Positions 26,030 through 34,818 are shown, numbered from the stretch's first letter. The stretch: 64,000 nucleotides of DNA from Agrobacterium tumefaciens_K (GCF_031801495.1 NZ_JAOEGC010000002.1:310001-374000); one strand, 5' to 3'. Numbers and translations: made by a program. Notes: generated by a model from the letters alone, not told the origin.

Positions 26030-26890
26030 ATGGCAAAACTGAAAAACGGCAAATTGCGGCGCAAGGACGGGGCATGGGATCCCCTGAAACGCAGCGATGC
26101 GGACAAGCAGCAGGCCGAGGTGATACCCAGAACACCGCAGTCGGATTCGCCTTCCTATCGTCTTGCCTATGTCGATACCGACTTTCTTTGCCGGGAAGAA
26201 CTGAGGCCCATCAGGCTCCAGCTGGAGCTTCTCAAAACGGAAATGGCTCTGACCGAACGCGGCATCACCTCCACGGTGGTGATGTTCGGTGGCGCGCGTA
26301 TTCCCGCACCCGGCAAGGATGCGTGGGCGGCCCGCAACGAGATACAGAAGCGCAATCTTGAGGAAGCATCCGTTTATTACGATGAGGCGCGCAAGTTCGC
26401 CCGCATCTGCACCAGCTACGGTGAGAAATCCGGTCATCGCGAGTACGTCGTGGTGACTGGTGGTGGTCCTGGCGTGATGGAAGCTGGCAATCGGGGTGCT
26501 GCCGATGCTGGCGGTCCCTCCATCGGCCTCAACATCGTCCTGCCGCACGAGCAGGCACCGAATGCCTATGTGACGCCGGATCTCAGTTTCAATTTCCACT
26601 ATTTCGCAATCCGCAAGATGCACTTCCTGATGCGGGCGAAGGCCGTGGTCATCTTTCCGGGCGGTTTCGGCACACTCGATGAGCTTTTCGAGACGCTGAC
26701 CCTGATCCAGACGAAACGTATGGCCCCCATTCCTCTGATACTGTTTGGCGAGAAATTCTGGCGCTCGCTCATCAACTTCGAGTTCCTGTCGGATTTCGGA
26801 ACGATCGCCCCGGAAGATATGGAACTGTTGCATTTTGCCGAGACGGCGGACGAGGCCTGGAAAATCGTCGCGGAACATTACGAGCATTGA
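26030..26890 (+). CDS. LOG-family nucleotide-binding protein (possible nucleotide 5'-monophosphate ribohydrolase)
   Basis: 286 residues with a Rossmann-like LOG domain: VVTGGGPGVMEAGNRGA (about 137-153) and PGGFGTLDELFETLTLIQ (about 208-225), which supplies the PGGxGT catalytic loop. Family members cleave AMP or cytokinin riboside monophosphates to the base plus ribose 5-phosphate. The 80-residue charged N-terminal extension places it in the longer bacterial subgroup, for which cytokinin activation is not established. Start ATG 26030; a TTG at 26003 is possible. Confidence 0.85.
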   Translation: MAKLKNGKLRRKDGAWDPLKRSDADKQQAEVIPRTPQSDSPSYRLAYVDTDFLCREELRPIRLQLELLKTEMALTERGITSTVVMFGGARIPAPGKDAWAARNEIQKRNLEEASVYYDEARKFARICTSYGEKSGHREYVVVTGGGPGVMEAGNRGAADAGGPSIGLNIVLPHEQAPNAYVTPDLSFNFHYFAIRKMHFLMRAKAVVIFPGGFGTLDELFETLTLIQTKRMAPIPLILFGEKFWRSLINFEFLSDFGTIAPEDMELLHFAETADEAWKIVAEHYEH

Positions 26891-27057
26891 CAGGCGTTTA
26901 ACGCGGCGCGGCAATTTTTAGCGGTTCATTAGCAAAGGCCGACTAGACTTGCCCCGTCGCGTTGCAGCGCACTGTCCGTTCGGACGGGCCTCCATGACGG
27001 AGAAAAGCAATCCGTTGGCGCCTGCCTTTTCTGGCTGGCGATTTGATCGAGGCCAAA

Positions 27058-29391
27058 ATGTTTAATTTCAAGGTGAGGTCGCTTGCGACCAAGCTGATCC
27101 TCGTGACTGGCTGTGCAATAACCGCTGTTCTGGTCGCATCCAATTCCTTCCTCATCTCTCAGACCAGTAACCGGGTCCATTCGCTGACGATGGATCAGGC
27201 CAATACCGAGGCGCGGGCAATCGCCAGCGTCATCGCTGCCGATGTCGGCGAACTGGCAAGCGCCGCACGCTCGATGGCAGGCGTTATCGGCCGTGCTCAC
27301 GAAGCAAGTTCGATGGATCGTCCGGGCATCGTCAATGTTCTCAAGGCCAATGTCGAGCAGAACGTCTTTGCGTTCGGAAGCTGGTTCTGTGAGCAGATCG
27401 GCCTTTTTGACGGCCAGACGACCGAGATCGCCAACAGGCCGGAACTCGGCACCAACGAAACCGGCGCTTTCGCGCCATACTGGTCGAAAACCCAGAAGGG
27501 CGAGATTCAGTTCTCCACTTTCAAGAACGACTACACGGCTGAATGGTACGCGCTTGTTGCAAAGACCGGAAAAGGCGCGATTACGCAGCCTTATCTGGCC
27601 GAAGGTACGGATGTTCCCACGACGATGACATCGCTCGCCTACCCGGTCATGTCCGGTGGCAAGATGATTGGCGTTGCCGGTGTCGATATCTCGCTTTCGT
27701 CCCTTTCGCAAAAGCTTCAGGCATTGCGGCCGTTCGAGACCGGGCGCGTGACCCTCATTTCGCAAGGCGGGCAGTGGCTCGTGCCTCCGACGCCGGATCA
27801 GAACATGAAGGCGTATGATGGCGAAGGGCAAAACATCGTTCAGGCCGCCATTACCTCCGGCAAGCAGGGGCTGATTGAAAATCTGGGCCTCGACACCGAT
27901 ACACCCTACAACCGCCTTGTCTATCCGTTCGCCGTGCCGGGCCTCAACGCCACCTGGGTGGTTCTGGTGGACATTCCCCATCAGGCGCTCAATACGCCGG
28001 TGCAGGAACAGACCTATCTGATGATCGTGGGCGCTATCGTCATCCTCGCCGCCGTCATCTTGGCGCTCTATTTCGCCGTCCGCCATTTCGTTCGCAAGCC
28101 TCTGGCGGCACTTGTATCCGACGTCAGGACGCTGAGTGAAGGCCGCTACGATGTTCCGGTATCCGGGCAGGAGCGAACCGATGAAACGGGGGCCGTTGCA
28201 TCCGCGCTGGAGGGGTTCCGGGCGAAACTTGCCGGCATCCGTGAGGTGGAAGCCGAAGCGGCAACACAGCGCGGCAATGCGGAAGCTGAACGTCAGCGGT
28301 CCGAAATGGAACGGAATGAAAATAGCCGCATGCAGCAGCACATCGTCGCCATTCTTGGTAATGGGCTTACCGAACTCTCGAATGGCAATCTGACCCACCG
28401 CATCACCGAGGAATTTCCCGGGGAATATGCAAAACTGCGCAGTGACTTCAACGCAGCGCTCGCGAGCCTCGAGGAGACGGTTTCGACCGTTAACGCCACG
28501 GTCGTCAGTATCGGTAACGGTACGGGGGAGATCACCCGCGCGGCAAGCGACCTGTCGCACCGCACCGAGCAGCAGGCGGCAAGTCTCGAGGAGACCGCAG
28601 CAGCACTCAACCAACTGACGGCGCAGGTCAATTCCAGTGCCGAGAACGCCGCGCAGGCTGCCGGAGCGGTCAATACGACCTGCGAGGATGCCGGAAAGTC
28701 CGGCGAGGTCGTACAGAGAGCCGTCAATTCGATGGAGGGCATTGCCCAGTCGTCGCAGGAAATCTCCCGCATAATCGGTGTCATCGACGAAATTGCTTTC
28801 CAGACCAATCTTCTGGCATTGAACGCGGGTGTGGAAGCGGCACGGGCCGGGGAGGCCGGAAAGGGCTTCGCCGTCGTGGCTCAGGAAGTACGTGAACTCG
28901 CCCAACGTTCGGCGACCGCTGCCAAGGAAATCAAGGCGCTCATCAACACCTCTGCAACCCAGGTTGGCGAAGGCGTGGAGCTTGTCGGCCAGGCTGGCGA
29001 AACCATGAAGAAGATCGCCGATCAGGTCATGCATATCAACCATCTGATCCGGCAGATTTCCGCATCGGCCAGCGAACAGGCTGTCGGTCTCAAGGAAATC
29101 AACGCCGCCGTTACACAGATGGATCAGGTTACGCAGCAGAACGCGGCCATGGTGGAGGAAACCACGGCGGCCAGCGTCACCTTGAATGGCGAGGCGGGAA
29201 CGCTGAAGTCGTTGGTTGCAGGGTTTACCGTTTCCGGTAGCCGGCAGACCCAACAGTTGCGTGACGTCGCGGCAACGATGCGGGCGCCTGTTGCCCCGCA
29301 GCCTGCGCAAGGCCGGGTCGCCCCACCGCGTGCACGACCGCAGACACATGGCGCAAACGCGCTGGCGCAGGATGACTGGACGGAATTCTGA
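27058..29391 (+). CDS. Methyl-accepting chemotaxis protein with dCache-type sensor
   Basis: 777-residue transmembrane chemoreceptor. Membrane helix about 11-31, a large periplasmic double-Cache-like domain (about 35-320, including the typical FAPYWS and AYPVMSGGKMIGVAGVDISL), a second membrane helix (about 325-350), HAMP, and the signalling domain with the hairpin tip DEIAFQTNLLALNAGVEAAR and GFAVVAQEVRELAQRSA. The protein ends DDWTEF, a tether resembling the CheR/CheB-binding pentapeptide. GAGG precedes ATG 27058; the TTG at 27043 is less likely. The ligand is unknown; dCache domains often bind amino acids or organic acids. Confidence 0.93.
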   Translation: MFNFKVRSLATKLILVTGCAITAVLVASNSFLISQTSNRVHSLTMDQANTEARAIASVIAADVGELASAARSMAGVIGRAHEASSMDRPGIVNVLKANVEQNVFAFGSWFCEQIGLFDGQTTEIANRPELGTNETGAFAPYWSKTQKGEIQFSTFKNDYTAEWYALVAKTGKGAITQPYLAEGTDVPTTMTSLAYPVMSGGKMIGVAGVDISLSSLSQKLQALRPFETGRVTLISQGGQWLVPPTPDQNMKAYDGEGQNIVQAAITSGKQGLIENLGLDTDTPYNRLVYPFAVPGLNATWVVLVDIPHQALNTPVQEQTYLMIVGAIVILAAVILALYFAVRHFVRKPLAALVSDVRTLSEGRYDVPVSGQERTDETGAVASALEGFRAKLAGIREVEAEAATQRGNAEAERQRSEMERNENSRMQQHIVAILGNGLTELSNGNLTHRITEEFPGEYAKLRSDFNAALASLEETVSTVNATVVSIGNGTGEITRAASDLSHRTEQQAASLEETAAALNQLTAQVNSSAENAAQAAGAVNTTCEDAGKSGEVVQRAVNSMEGIAQSSQEISRIIGVIDEIAFQTNLLALNAGVEAARAGEAGKGFAVVAQEVRELAQRSATAAKEIKALINTSATQVGEGVELVGQAGETMKKIADQVMHINHLIRQISASASEQAVGLKEINAAVTQMDQVTQQNAAMVEETTAASVTLNGEAGTLKSLVAGFTVSGSRQTQQLRDVAATMRAPVAPQPAQGRVAPPRARPQTHGANALAQDDWTEF

Positions 29392-29410
29392 AGCGTTCGT
29401 CACACCAACA

Positions 29411-29443
29411 AAAAAGGCCGCCGGGAGAGCCGGCGGCCTTTTT
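29411..29443. terminator. Bidirectional intrinsic terminator between the chemoreceptor and nucleoside hydrolase genes
   Basis: A 14-bp perfect stem, left arm 29411-29424 starting AAAAAGGCC and right arm 29430-29443 ending GGCCTTTTT, with a 5-base loop GAGAG. The A run and T run serve both converging genes. Confidence 0.93.
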
Positions 29444-29461
29444 CATGATCTCAATTTTTCA

Positions 29462-30406
29462 TCAAAGACGGGCGAAACGCTCGGTCAGCAGCTGGAAAAA
29501 GCCGTCGGAATCGACATTGCGGATCACGCGGGCATTGCGCGCGCGGTCTGTCACTCCCCACCAGTCCACCACCGTCATGCCCATGGTCAGTTCCGAGTTG
29601 ACCTCGATCTCGACATTGCAATCCCGTCCTTCGAACAGGTCTGGCTTGAGAAGGTAGGCGATGACGCTCGGATCGTGCAGCGGACCGCCATCGGACCCAT
29701 ATTTCTCGACATCGAAACGCTCGAAGAATTCCAGCATTTCCGCCATGGCGATTGCCGGTCGCGTGCCGATATCGCGAATGCGGGCGACACGCTCTTTCGT
29801 CGTCAGCAGCTTATGCGTAACGTCGAGAGGCATCATGACGATCGGAATGCCGGAGCGGAATACGATATCGGCGGCCTGCGGGTCGACATAGATGTTGAAC
29901 TCTGCAGCTGGGGTGATGTTGCCACCCTCGAAGAAACCGCCGCCCATCATCACCAGTTCCTTGACGCGGCCCGCGATTTCCGGTGCCTTCTGAAGCGCCA
30001 GCGCCACGTTCGTCAAAGCGCCGAGCGTGCAGAGTGTCACAGTGCCGGCAGGTTCGTTGAGTAGCGTCTCGATGATGAAGTCGACCGCGTGCTGTTTCTG
30101 GGCCGCCATCGTCGGCTCGGGAAGAACGGGGCCGTCGAGGCCCGTACTGCCGTGAACATGTTCGGCGGTGATCGGCTTGCGCACCAGCGGCTTTTCCGCA
30201 CCCTCATAGACGGGAACGTCGGTGCGGTTGGACAGTTCGCAGATGATGCGAATGTTGCGGCTCGTCAGTTTCAGCGGAACATTGCCCGCGACGGCACAGA
30301 GGCCGAGGATTTCGAGTTCTTCCGGGCTTGCAAAGGCCAGCATGATTGCCGCCGCATCGTCCTGCCCGGGATCTGTATCTATGATGATTTTTCTGCGATC
30401 TGCCAT
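29462..30406 (-). CDS. Inosine-uridine preferring nucleoside hydrolase family protein
   Basis: Hydrolyses ribonucleosides to base and ribose. 314 residues; the calcium-binding N-terminal motif is IIIDTDPGQDDAAAIMLA (about 6-23), with later metal and substrate residues in VMMGGGFFEGGNITPAAEFN (about 152-171) and PLHDPSVIAYLL (about 239-250). ATG 30406 gives MADRRKIIIDTDPG; an upstream in-frame start would add 19 residues. Divergent from the heat-shock gene. The substrate could be purine or pyrimidine nucleosides. Confidence 0.92.
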   Translation of the reverse strand: MADRRKIIIDTDPGQDDAAAIMLAFASPEELEILGLCAVAGNVPLKLTSRNIRIICELSNRTDVPVYEGAEKPLVRKPITAEHVHGSTGLDGPVLPEPTMAAQKQHAVDFIIETLLNEPAGTVTLCTLGALTNVALALQKAPEIAGRVKELVMMGGGFFEGGNITPAAEFNIYVDPQAADIVFRSGIPIVMMPLDVTHKLLTTKERVARIRDIGTRPAIAMAEMLEFFERFDVEKYGSDGGPLHDPSVIAYLLKPDLFEGRDCNVEIEVNSELTMGMTVVDWWGVTDRARNARVIRNVDSDGFFQLLTERFARL

Positions 30407-30487
30407 TTTTTCCGCCTTTGAAGGTAAGGCGCTTTTTTCGAGCGGCAAACGAGCATTTGTCAAGTCTCATTGCTTGAGGCGACCTGT

Positions 30488-30516
30488 CTTGCGTTTGGCG
30501 TTTCGCATTCCCATAT
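30488..30516 (+). promoter_or_regulatory. Candidate RpoH (sigma-32) promoter of the small heat-shock gene
   Basis: CTTG (30488-30491), 18 bases, then CCCATAT (30510-30516). This fits the heat-shock sigma pattern of a CTTG -35 and a C-rich CCxATxT -10. The predicted start near 30523 gives a leader of about 75 bases containing the ROSE-like structure. Confidence 0.55.
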
Positions 30517-30523
30517 TGCTTGT

Positions 30524-30590
30524 GCCGATCCATCCAATCGGCAAGGTTGCCGGAATCGGGGCCGAAAACGTCGCTTGGTTGCAAGGACAG
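30524..30590 (+). promoter_or_regulatory. ROSE-like RNA thermometer in the hsp20 leader
   Basis: The leader folds into successive hairpins. The first is GCCGAT (30524-30529) with ATCGGC (30537-30542). The last pairs TCGCTTG (30571-30577) with CAAGGA (30582-30587) around the loop GTTG, leaving the G at 30573 bulged. That is the ROSE signature: a U(U/C)GCU box pairing with the AGGA ribosome site through a bulged G. The sequestered AGGA lies 10 bases before the ATG. Melting at high temperature would open translation. Confidence 0.72.
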
Positions 30591-30597
30591 ATCGAAA

Positions 30598-31029
30598 ATG
30601 AGTCGTATGACGCCATTCACCCACCCGCTTTTGCTGGGTTTCGATGCCATGGAAAAAACGCTTGAGCGCATGGCAAAAGCCAATGATGGTTATCCACCCT
30701 ATAATGTCGAGCGGTTGCCCGGCTCCGAAGAAGCACCGGAACGGCTGCGCATCACCATTGCAGTCGCCGGTTTTTCCGAAGACGATCTTGATGTCACCAT
30801 TGCTGACAACCAGTTGGTCATCCGCGGTCGCCAGCAGGATCAGGACAGGGAGAAGCGGGATTTTCTTTATCGTGGCATCGCTGCCCGCCAGTTCCAGCGC
30901 GTGTTCGTGCTTGCCGATGGCATGCAGGTGAAGGACGCCAGTTTGCGTAATGGCCTGCTATTCATCGATCTCGTCCGCCCCGAAATCTCCAATGTGGTGA
31001 AGAAAATTAATATTTCCGTCTCAAAGTAG
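30598..31029 (+). CDS. hspC: Small heat-shock protein, Hsp20/IbpA family (HspC-like)
   Basis: 143-residue alpha-crystallin chaperone that holds unfolding proteins. It begins MSRMTPFTHPLLLGFDAMEK as in rhizobial class A sHsps; the alpha-crystallin domain (about 40-130) ends with the conserved A-x-x-x-N-G-L-L type motif LRNGLLFIDLVRPE. The symbol follows my recollection that Agrobacterium's chromosomal hspC sits in this neighbourhood; it could equally be called ibpA-like. It has a heat-shock-type promoter and a ROSE-like leader, and is followed by a DUF1150 gene. Confidence 0.9.
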   Translation: MSRMTPFTHPLLLGFDAMEKTLERMAKANDGYPPYNVERLPGSEEAPERLRITIAVAGFSEDDLDVTIADNQLVIRGRQQDQDREKRDFLYRGIAARQFQRVFVLADGMQVKDASLRNGLLFIDLVRPEISNVVKKINISVSK

Positions 31030-31082
31030 AACGTGAACGCCAGAATCGGATGCTCGGTCGGTGTGTAGAAGGAGGCTGAAAT

Positions 31083-31340
31083 ATGCTGTTGAGAGAAGCG
31101 CATGCGCGCCTTACCCAGTCTCAACTCGCCCATATCGGCGAAGGTGAAGTGGGATATATACGCAAAATCCGGGCTGAAGATGTCAGCCGCTGCTTTCCCG
31201 AAGCGCCGGATCTCGATCCTCAGCTCGACCTGTGGGCGCTGTTCGCGGCGGATGGTACGCCAATCCTCCTGACCGACAACCGCTCCAGCACCTTTTTCAA
31301 GGCCGCTGAAGACGAACTGACGACGGTCAGTCTGCATTAA
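31083..31340 (+). CDS. DUF1150 family protein
   Basis: 85 residues, acidic, with no membrane segment. Recognisable DUF1150 features are SQLAHIGEGEVGYIRKI (about 12-28) and LWALFAADGTPILLTDNRS (about 50-68). It follows hsp20 by 53 bases with a good AGGAGG site, an arrangement repeated in Rhizobiales, so co-transcription with the chaperone is likely. Function is unknown; a chaperone-related or stress role is only an inference from context. Confidence 0.87.
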   Translation: MLLREAHARLTQSQLAHIGEGEVGYIRKIRAEDVSRCFPEAPDLDPQLDLWALFAADGTPILLTDNRSSTFFKAAEDELTTVSLH

Positions 31341-31380
31341 GCCATAACGCGGTAAGGTTTCGGGCGATCTGCCGAAATGG

Positions 31381-31405
31381 AAAGCCCGCCGTTTGAGCGG
31401 GCTTT
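31381..31405. terminator. Bidirectional intrinsic terminator between DUF1150 and the EF-hand gene
   Basis: 9-bp stem AAAGCCCGC (31381-31389) and GCGGGCTTT (31397-31405) with a 7-base loop; A and T ends serve both converging transcripts. Confidence 0.82.
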
Positions 31406-31421
31406 GTTGTCTTCAGGTGTA

Positions 31422-32021
31422 TTACAGGAAAGGCCGGTCCGGCATATCGTCGATCGAAACCACGCCGTCCTTGTTGCGGTCGAGCCGCTCGAACATCTTT
31501 TCACCGGCAGAGGTGAACTCGGCTTTGCTGACCTGACCGTTTTCATCGCTATCCGCCATGCGGATCAACGCCAGGCCCGCCCGTTTGCCGCCATGTTTAC
31601 CCCAGCCCGGGTGACCGAATCGGCCGTCCTGTTCGCGTTCCGCATGTCTTTCAGCCCGCTTGGCGTCAGCCTTGGCATCCTCCCGCTCTGGACGCGGATG
31701 CGCGGCGCGGAATTCTTCCATCTTCGCCTGACGGTATTCCCGCATTTCCTTCGGCGTGATGCTGCCGTCCTTGTCCTTGTCGATCTCGGTAAAGAGCGTG
31801 TCCTGACGGGCTACCAGTTCTTCCTTGGAGATCTTGCCGTCCTTGTTGGTGTCGGCAACCTTCAGCAGGTGAACGAAGGCGGCCTCCTGACGGACCGGCA
31901 TGCGGTCTCCATGGCCCCTGCCGGGGGGAGGCGGAGCGGCGAAGCTTGTTGTCACGGCGGTGCCGAGAATGAGGGCCGCGCCGAGAGCAGAGAGGGTGAT
32001 GTTTCGCTTTGATGTCGTCAT
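31422..32021 (-). CDS. Exported EF-hand calcium-binding protein
   Basis: 199 residues. A signal peptide (about 1-29, hydrophobic LSALGAALILGTAVTTSFAA) directs it to the periplasm. There are four EF-hand loops with canonical D-x-D/N-x-D/N-G spacing: DTNKDGKISKEE (about 57), DKDKDGSITPKE (about 81), DSDENGQVSKAE (about 156) and DRNKDGVVSIDD (about 183). They are grouped as two pairs separated by a charged linker rich in R, E, K and H. AAGGAAGA precedes ATG 32021. It may buffer or sense calcium in the periplasm; no partner is evident. Confidence 0.88.
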   Translation of the reverse strand: MTTSKRNITLSALGAALILGTAVTTSFAAPPPPGRGHGDRMPVRQEAAFVHLLKVADTNKDGKISKEELVARQDTLFTEIDKDKDGSITPKEMREYRQAKMEEFRAAHPRPEREDAKADAKRAERHAEREQDGRFGHPGWGKHGGKRAGLALIRMADSDENGQVSKAEFTSAGEKMFERLDRNKDGVVSIDDMPDRPFL

Positions 32022-32131
32022 AACCTTGTCTTCCTTTGGTGTCCCTGAAGAAAAGGTAGTGCCGGGCTGGCCAGCCCGCCACTTAAACATCCGTAAGGTG
32101 GATGAAGAAGTCGTAATGTTTTCTGCGACTT

Positions 32132-32863
32132 CTACTTGTCCGATGTCGGCTTTGCCGTCGTCAGCCCGCTGAGGAAGCCGGTCAGGTCATCTGTGACGTA
32201 GTCGATATGCTCATCCGTTTCGGCGGGAATTTCCCAGCGCTCCATGATGACGCCTTCGAGGTTCGAGGGAACGAGCAGAACAGTTTTCATTCCAAGCGTC
32301 TTGGGCGCGGCAAGATTGCGCGGCAGGTCTTCGAACATCGCTGCACGCTTTGTATCCAGCTTGGCGAGGTTCGCAAATTTCTCATATGTGGCGCTTGCCG
32401 GTTTCGGTAGATAACCCGCCGCGACGATATCGAATATGTCCTCGAAATTATCGAGGATACCCAGCGCGCCTGCCGCTGCCTGAGCGTGCTTGACGCTGCC
32501 ATTGGTCAGGATGAACTTGCGGCCGGGCAGAGCCTTGATCGCTTCGCCAAGCTCCGGGTGCGGCTTGAGCGCGGAATAGTCGATGGCGTGTGCCCGTTCC
32601 AGAAACTCGTCTGGGCTGATGCCGTAGTGGATCATCAAGCCCTGTAGCGTCGTGCCATGCTCGTGATAATAGCGTTTCTGCAATGCCCGCGCCTCGTCGG
32701 TGTCGAGTTGCAGCAACTCGGCGACATAGGCGGTCATGTTGCGATCAATCTGCGAGAACAGATTGACGTGATGTGGGTAGAGTGTGTTGTCGAGATCGAA
32801 GACCCATTCCGTGACATGGGAGAAATCGGCAATATCGGGCAGGTTTTTCGGCTTCTTGTCCAT
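32132..32863 (-). CDS. HAD-family pyrimidine 5'-nucleotidase
   Basis: 243-residue HAD phosphatase. Motif I is WVFDLDNTLYP (about 18-28), motif II FILTNGS (about 113-119), the conserved Lys lies in YLPKPASATYEKF, and motif III lies in MFEDLPRNLAAP (about 175-186). This matches the SDT1/PHM8-like pyrimidine nucleotidase subfamily that dephosphorylates UMP and CMP and is often found near argB or dapD in alphaproteobacteria. The ATG at 32863 was chosen; longer in-frame extensions run into the divergent transporter gene. Confidence 0.88.
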   Translation of the reverse strand: MDKKPKNLPDIADFSHVTEWVFDLDNTLYPHHVNLFSQIDRNMTAYVAELLQLDTDEARALQKRYYHEHGTTLQGLMIHYGISPDEFLERAHAIDYSALKPHPELGEAIKALPGRKFILTNGSVKHAQAAAGALGILDNFEDIFDIVAAGYLPKPASATYEKFANLAKLDTKRAAMFEDLPRNLAAPKTLGMKTVLLVPSNLEGVIMERWEIPAETDEHIDYVTDDLTGFLSGLTTAKPTSDK

Positions 32864-32968
32864 GGGCTGCTTTATGCCTCGTTCGCATGCCGAAGAAAAT
32901 CGAAAAGACGACAGAACGCAAGAAAACTGCCCTTGGCGACGAGAGGCAGTGCATGATACCGCCACGCC

Positions 32969-33886
32969 ATGGAACTCTGGATCGGCATTACTTTCGCAAG
33001 CGCCTTCTTGCAAAATCTGCGCTCCACGCTGCAGAAGCATTTGAAGGGCAGCATGGGTACAACAGGCGCGACTTTCGTGCGCTTCGTTTTCGGCATGCCT
33101 TTCGCGCTTGCCTATCTGGCTTTTTTGCATGTCGGGCTTGGCCGCCCATTCCCGGTTGCGAACCTGGACTTCGCGATTTGGGCCATCATCGGCGCAACGG
33201 CCCAGATCATTGCGACCTTTCTGCTGGTGCATCTTTTCTCGTTTCGGAATTTCGCGGTCGGCACTGCCTATTCCCGCACCGAACCTGCGCAAGCGGCCCT
33301 CTTCGCGCTTGTCTTCGTTGGCGAAAGCGTCACGCCGGGAACCGTGCTTGCCATCGCGATTTCAGTCGCGGGCGTCATGCTGATCTCGGTCGCACGAACT
33401 GAAATTACCCCTGCGTCCATCGTCACATCCATTTTCAGCCGGACAGCGGGTGTAGGCCTTGCATCGGGCGCCTTCTTTGGTCTTTCTTCCGTGGCTTACA
33501 GGTCGGCATCTCTGGCGCTGGGGCCGAGCCTGCCGCAACCCGATGCCATGATGCAGGCTGGCTTCACGCTTGTCGTCGTGATCGTGATGCAGACGGTTTC
33601 GATGTTCCTGTGGATCGTCTGGCGCGAGCGCGAGGAGCTGCCGCGTATCGCAAAGGTCTGGAAGCCATCGCTTGCTGTCGGCTTTGTTGGGGCAACGGCA
33701 TCATTCGGCTGGTTTACCGCCATGACATTGCAGCAGGCGGCGGTGGTCAAGGCGCTGGCACAGGTCGAAATGCTGTTTGCCTTCGCCTCGACGGTCCTGT
33801 TTTTCAAGGAAAAGATCAACCGGCTCGAAATTTCGGGCTGCCTGTTGATCGTCTTCGGTGTTCTGTCGCTTCTGGCCTTCGGCTGA
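32969..33886 (+). CDS. EamA/DMT-superfamily transporter
   Basis: 305 residues with about ten membrane helices arranged as two five-helix repeats, typical of drug/metabolite transporters. The N-terminal segment MELWIGITFASAFLQNLRST and the helix ending LISVARTEITPAS are visible. Substrate unknown; metabolite export is the usual role. Divergent from the nucleotidase gene with a 105-base gap. Confidence 0.85.
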   Translation: MELWIGITFASAFLQNLRSTLQKHLKGSMGTTGATFVRFVFGMPFALAYLAFLHVGLGRPFPVANLDFAIWAIIGATAQIIATFLLVHLFSFRNFAVGTAYSRTEPAQAALFALVFVGESVTPGTVLAIAISVAGVMLISVARTEITPASIVTSIFSRTAGVGLASGAFFGLSSVAYRSASLALGPSLPQPDAMMQAGFTLVVVIVMQTVSMFLWIVWREREELPRIAKVWKPSLAVGFVGATASFGWFTAMTLQQAAVVKALAQVEMLFAFASTVLFFKEKINRLEISGCLLIVFGVLSLLAFG

Positions 33887-33896
33887 GAAAGCGGGC

Positions 33897-33923
33897 GTGA
33901 TGGGCAGGCTTTCCGCCCATCAC
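33897..33923. terminator. Terminator-like hairpin between the EamA gene and argB
   Basis: 9-bp perfect stem GTGATGGGC (33897-33905) and GCCCATCAC (33915-33923) with a 9-base loop, lying between two converging stops. There is no T run on either side, so intrinsic termination is uncertain. Confidence 0.4.
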
Positions 33924-33933
33924 AGAAACTCGA

Positions 33934-34818
33934 TCAGGGTACGATCAGCGTACCGGCACCCTCGGTGAATATTTCCAGAAGAACGGAATGCGGGGTCTTT
34001 CCATTGAGGATGACCACACCCTGTACGCCCGCCTTGATGGCTTCGATGCAGGTTTCGACCTTGGGGATCATGCCACCGGAAATCGTGCCATCCTTGATAA
34101 GCGCGCGGGCCTGCGACACCGTGAGCTCCTTGATGAGTTCCTTGTTCTTGTCGAGGACACCGGGAACATCGGTCAGGAACAGCAGGCGGCTTGCATTGAG
34201 CGCACCGGCAATGGCGCCCGCAAACGTATCCGCATTGATGTTGTAGGTCGCACCGTCGCGGCCTGGAGCAACCGGAGCGATAACGGGGATCATTTCAGAC
34301 TTTGCCAGAAGGTCGAGCAGGGTACGGTCGACCTCGACAACCTCGCCGACAAAACCGAGGTCGAGAACACGCTCGATGTTACTGTCGGGGTCGATGACGG
34401 TCTTTTTCGCCTTTTCGGCGAAGACCATGTTGCCGTCCTTGCCGCAAAGGCCGATTGCCCATTCGCCTGTCTGGTTGATGAGGGCGACGATTTCCTTGTT
34501 GATGGAGCCTGCGAGAACCATCTCGACAATCTCGACGGTCTTGGCGTCGGTGACGCGCAAGCCACCTTCGAACTTCGACTCGATGCCCATCTTTGCAAGC
34601 ATTGCCCCGATCTGCGGTCCTCCGCCGTGCACTACGATGGGGTTGATGCCTGACTGCTTGAGAAGTGCGATGTCTTCCGCGAAAGCCTTGCCGAGTGTCG
34701 TGTCTCCCATGGCGTGCCCGCCATATTTCACGACAATGGTCTTGTTTTCATATTTCTGCATGAAGGGCAGAGCCTGCGCGAGCAGCCGTGCCTGTGTTTC
34801 GCTTTCGGAAGCAGTCAT
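33934..34818 (-). CDS. argB: Acetylglutamate kinase
   Basis: Phosphorylates N-acetylglutamate in arginine synthesis and is a known PII (GlnB/GlnK) target, linking it to glnD at the other end of the window. 294 residues: IVVKYGGHAMGD (about 29-40, phosphate loop), VHGGGPQIGAML (about 65-76), and a C-terminal ATP-binding region with GGMIPKVETCIEAI. ATG 34818 gives MTASESETQ; an in-frame start at 34851 would add 11 residues. Confidence 0.95.
   Translation of the reverse strand: MTASESETQARLLAQALPFMQKYENKTIVVKYGGHAMGDTTLGKAFAEDIALLKQSGINPIVVHGGGPQIGAMLAKMGIESKFEGGLRVTDAKTVEIVEMVLAGSINKEIVALINQTGEWAIGLCGKDGNMVFAEKAKKTVIDPDSNIERVLDLGFVGEVVEVDRTLLDLLAKSEMIPVIAPVAPGRDGATYNINADTFAGAIAGALNASRLLFLTDVPGVLDKNKELIKELTVSQARALIKDGTISGGMIPKVETCIEAIKAGVQGVVILNGKTPHSVLLEIFTEGAGTLIVP

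Noticed and set aside
26929..29403. Open frame of 824 codons on the minus strand opposite the chemoreceptor
   Set aside because: It mirrors the coding phase of the chemoreceptor in a GC-rich genome and shows no domain, ribosome site or membrane pattern of its own.
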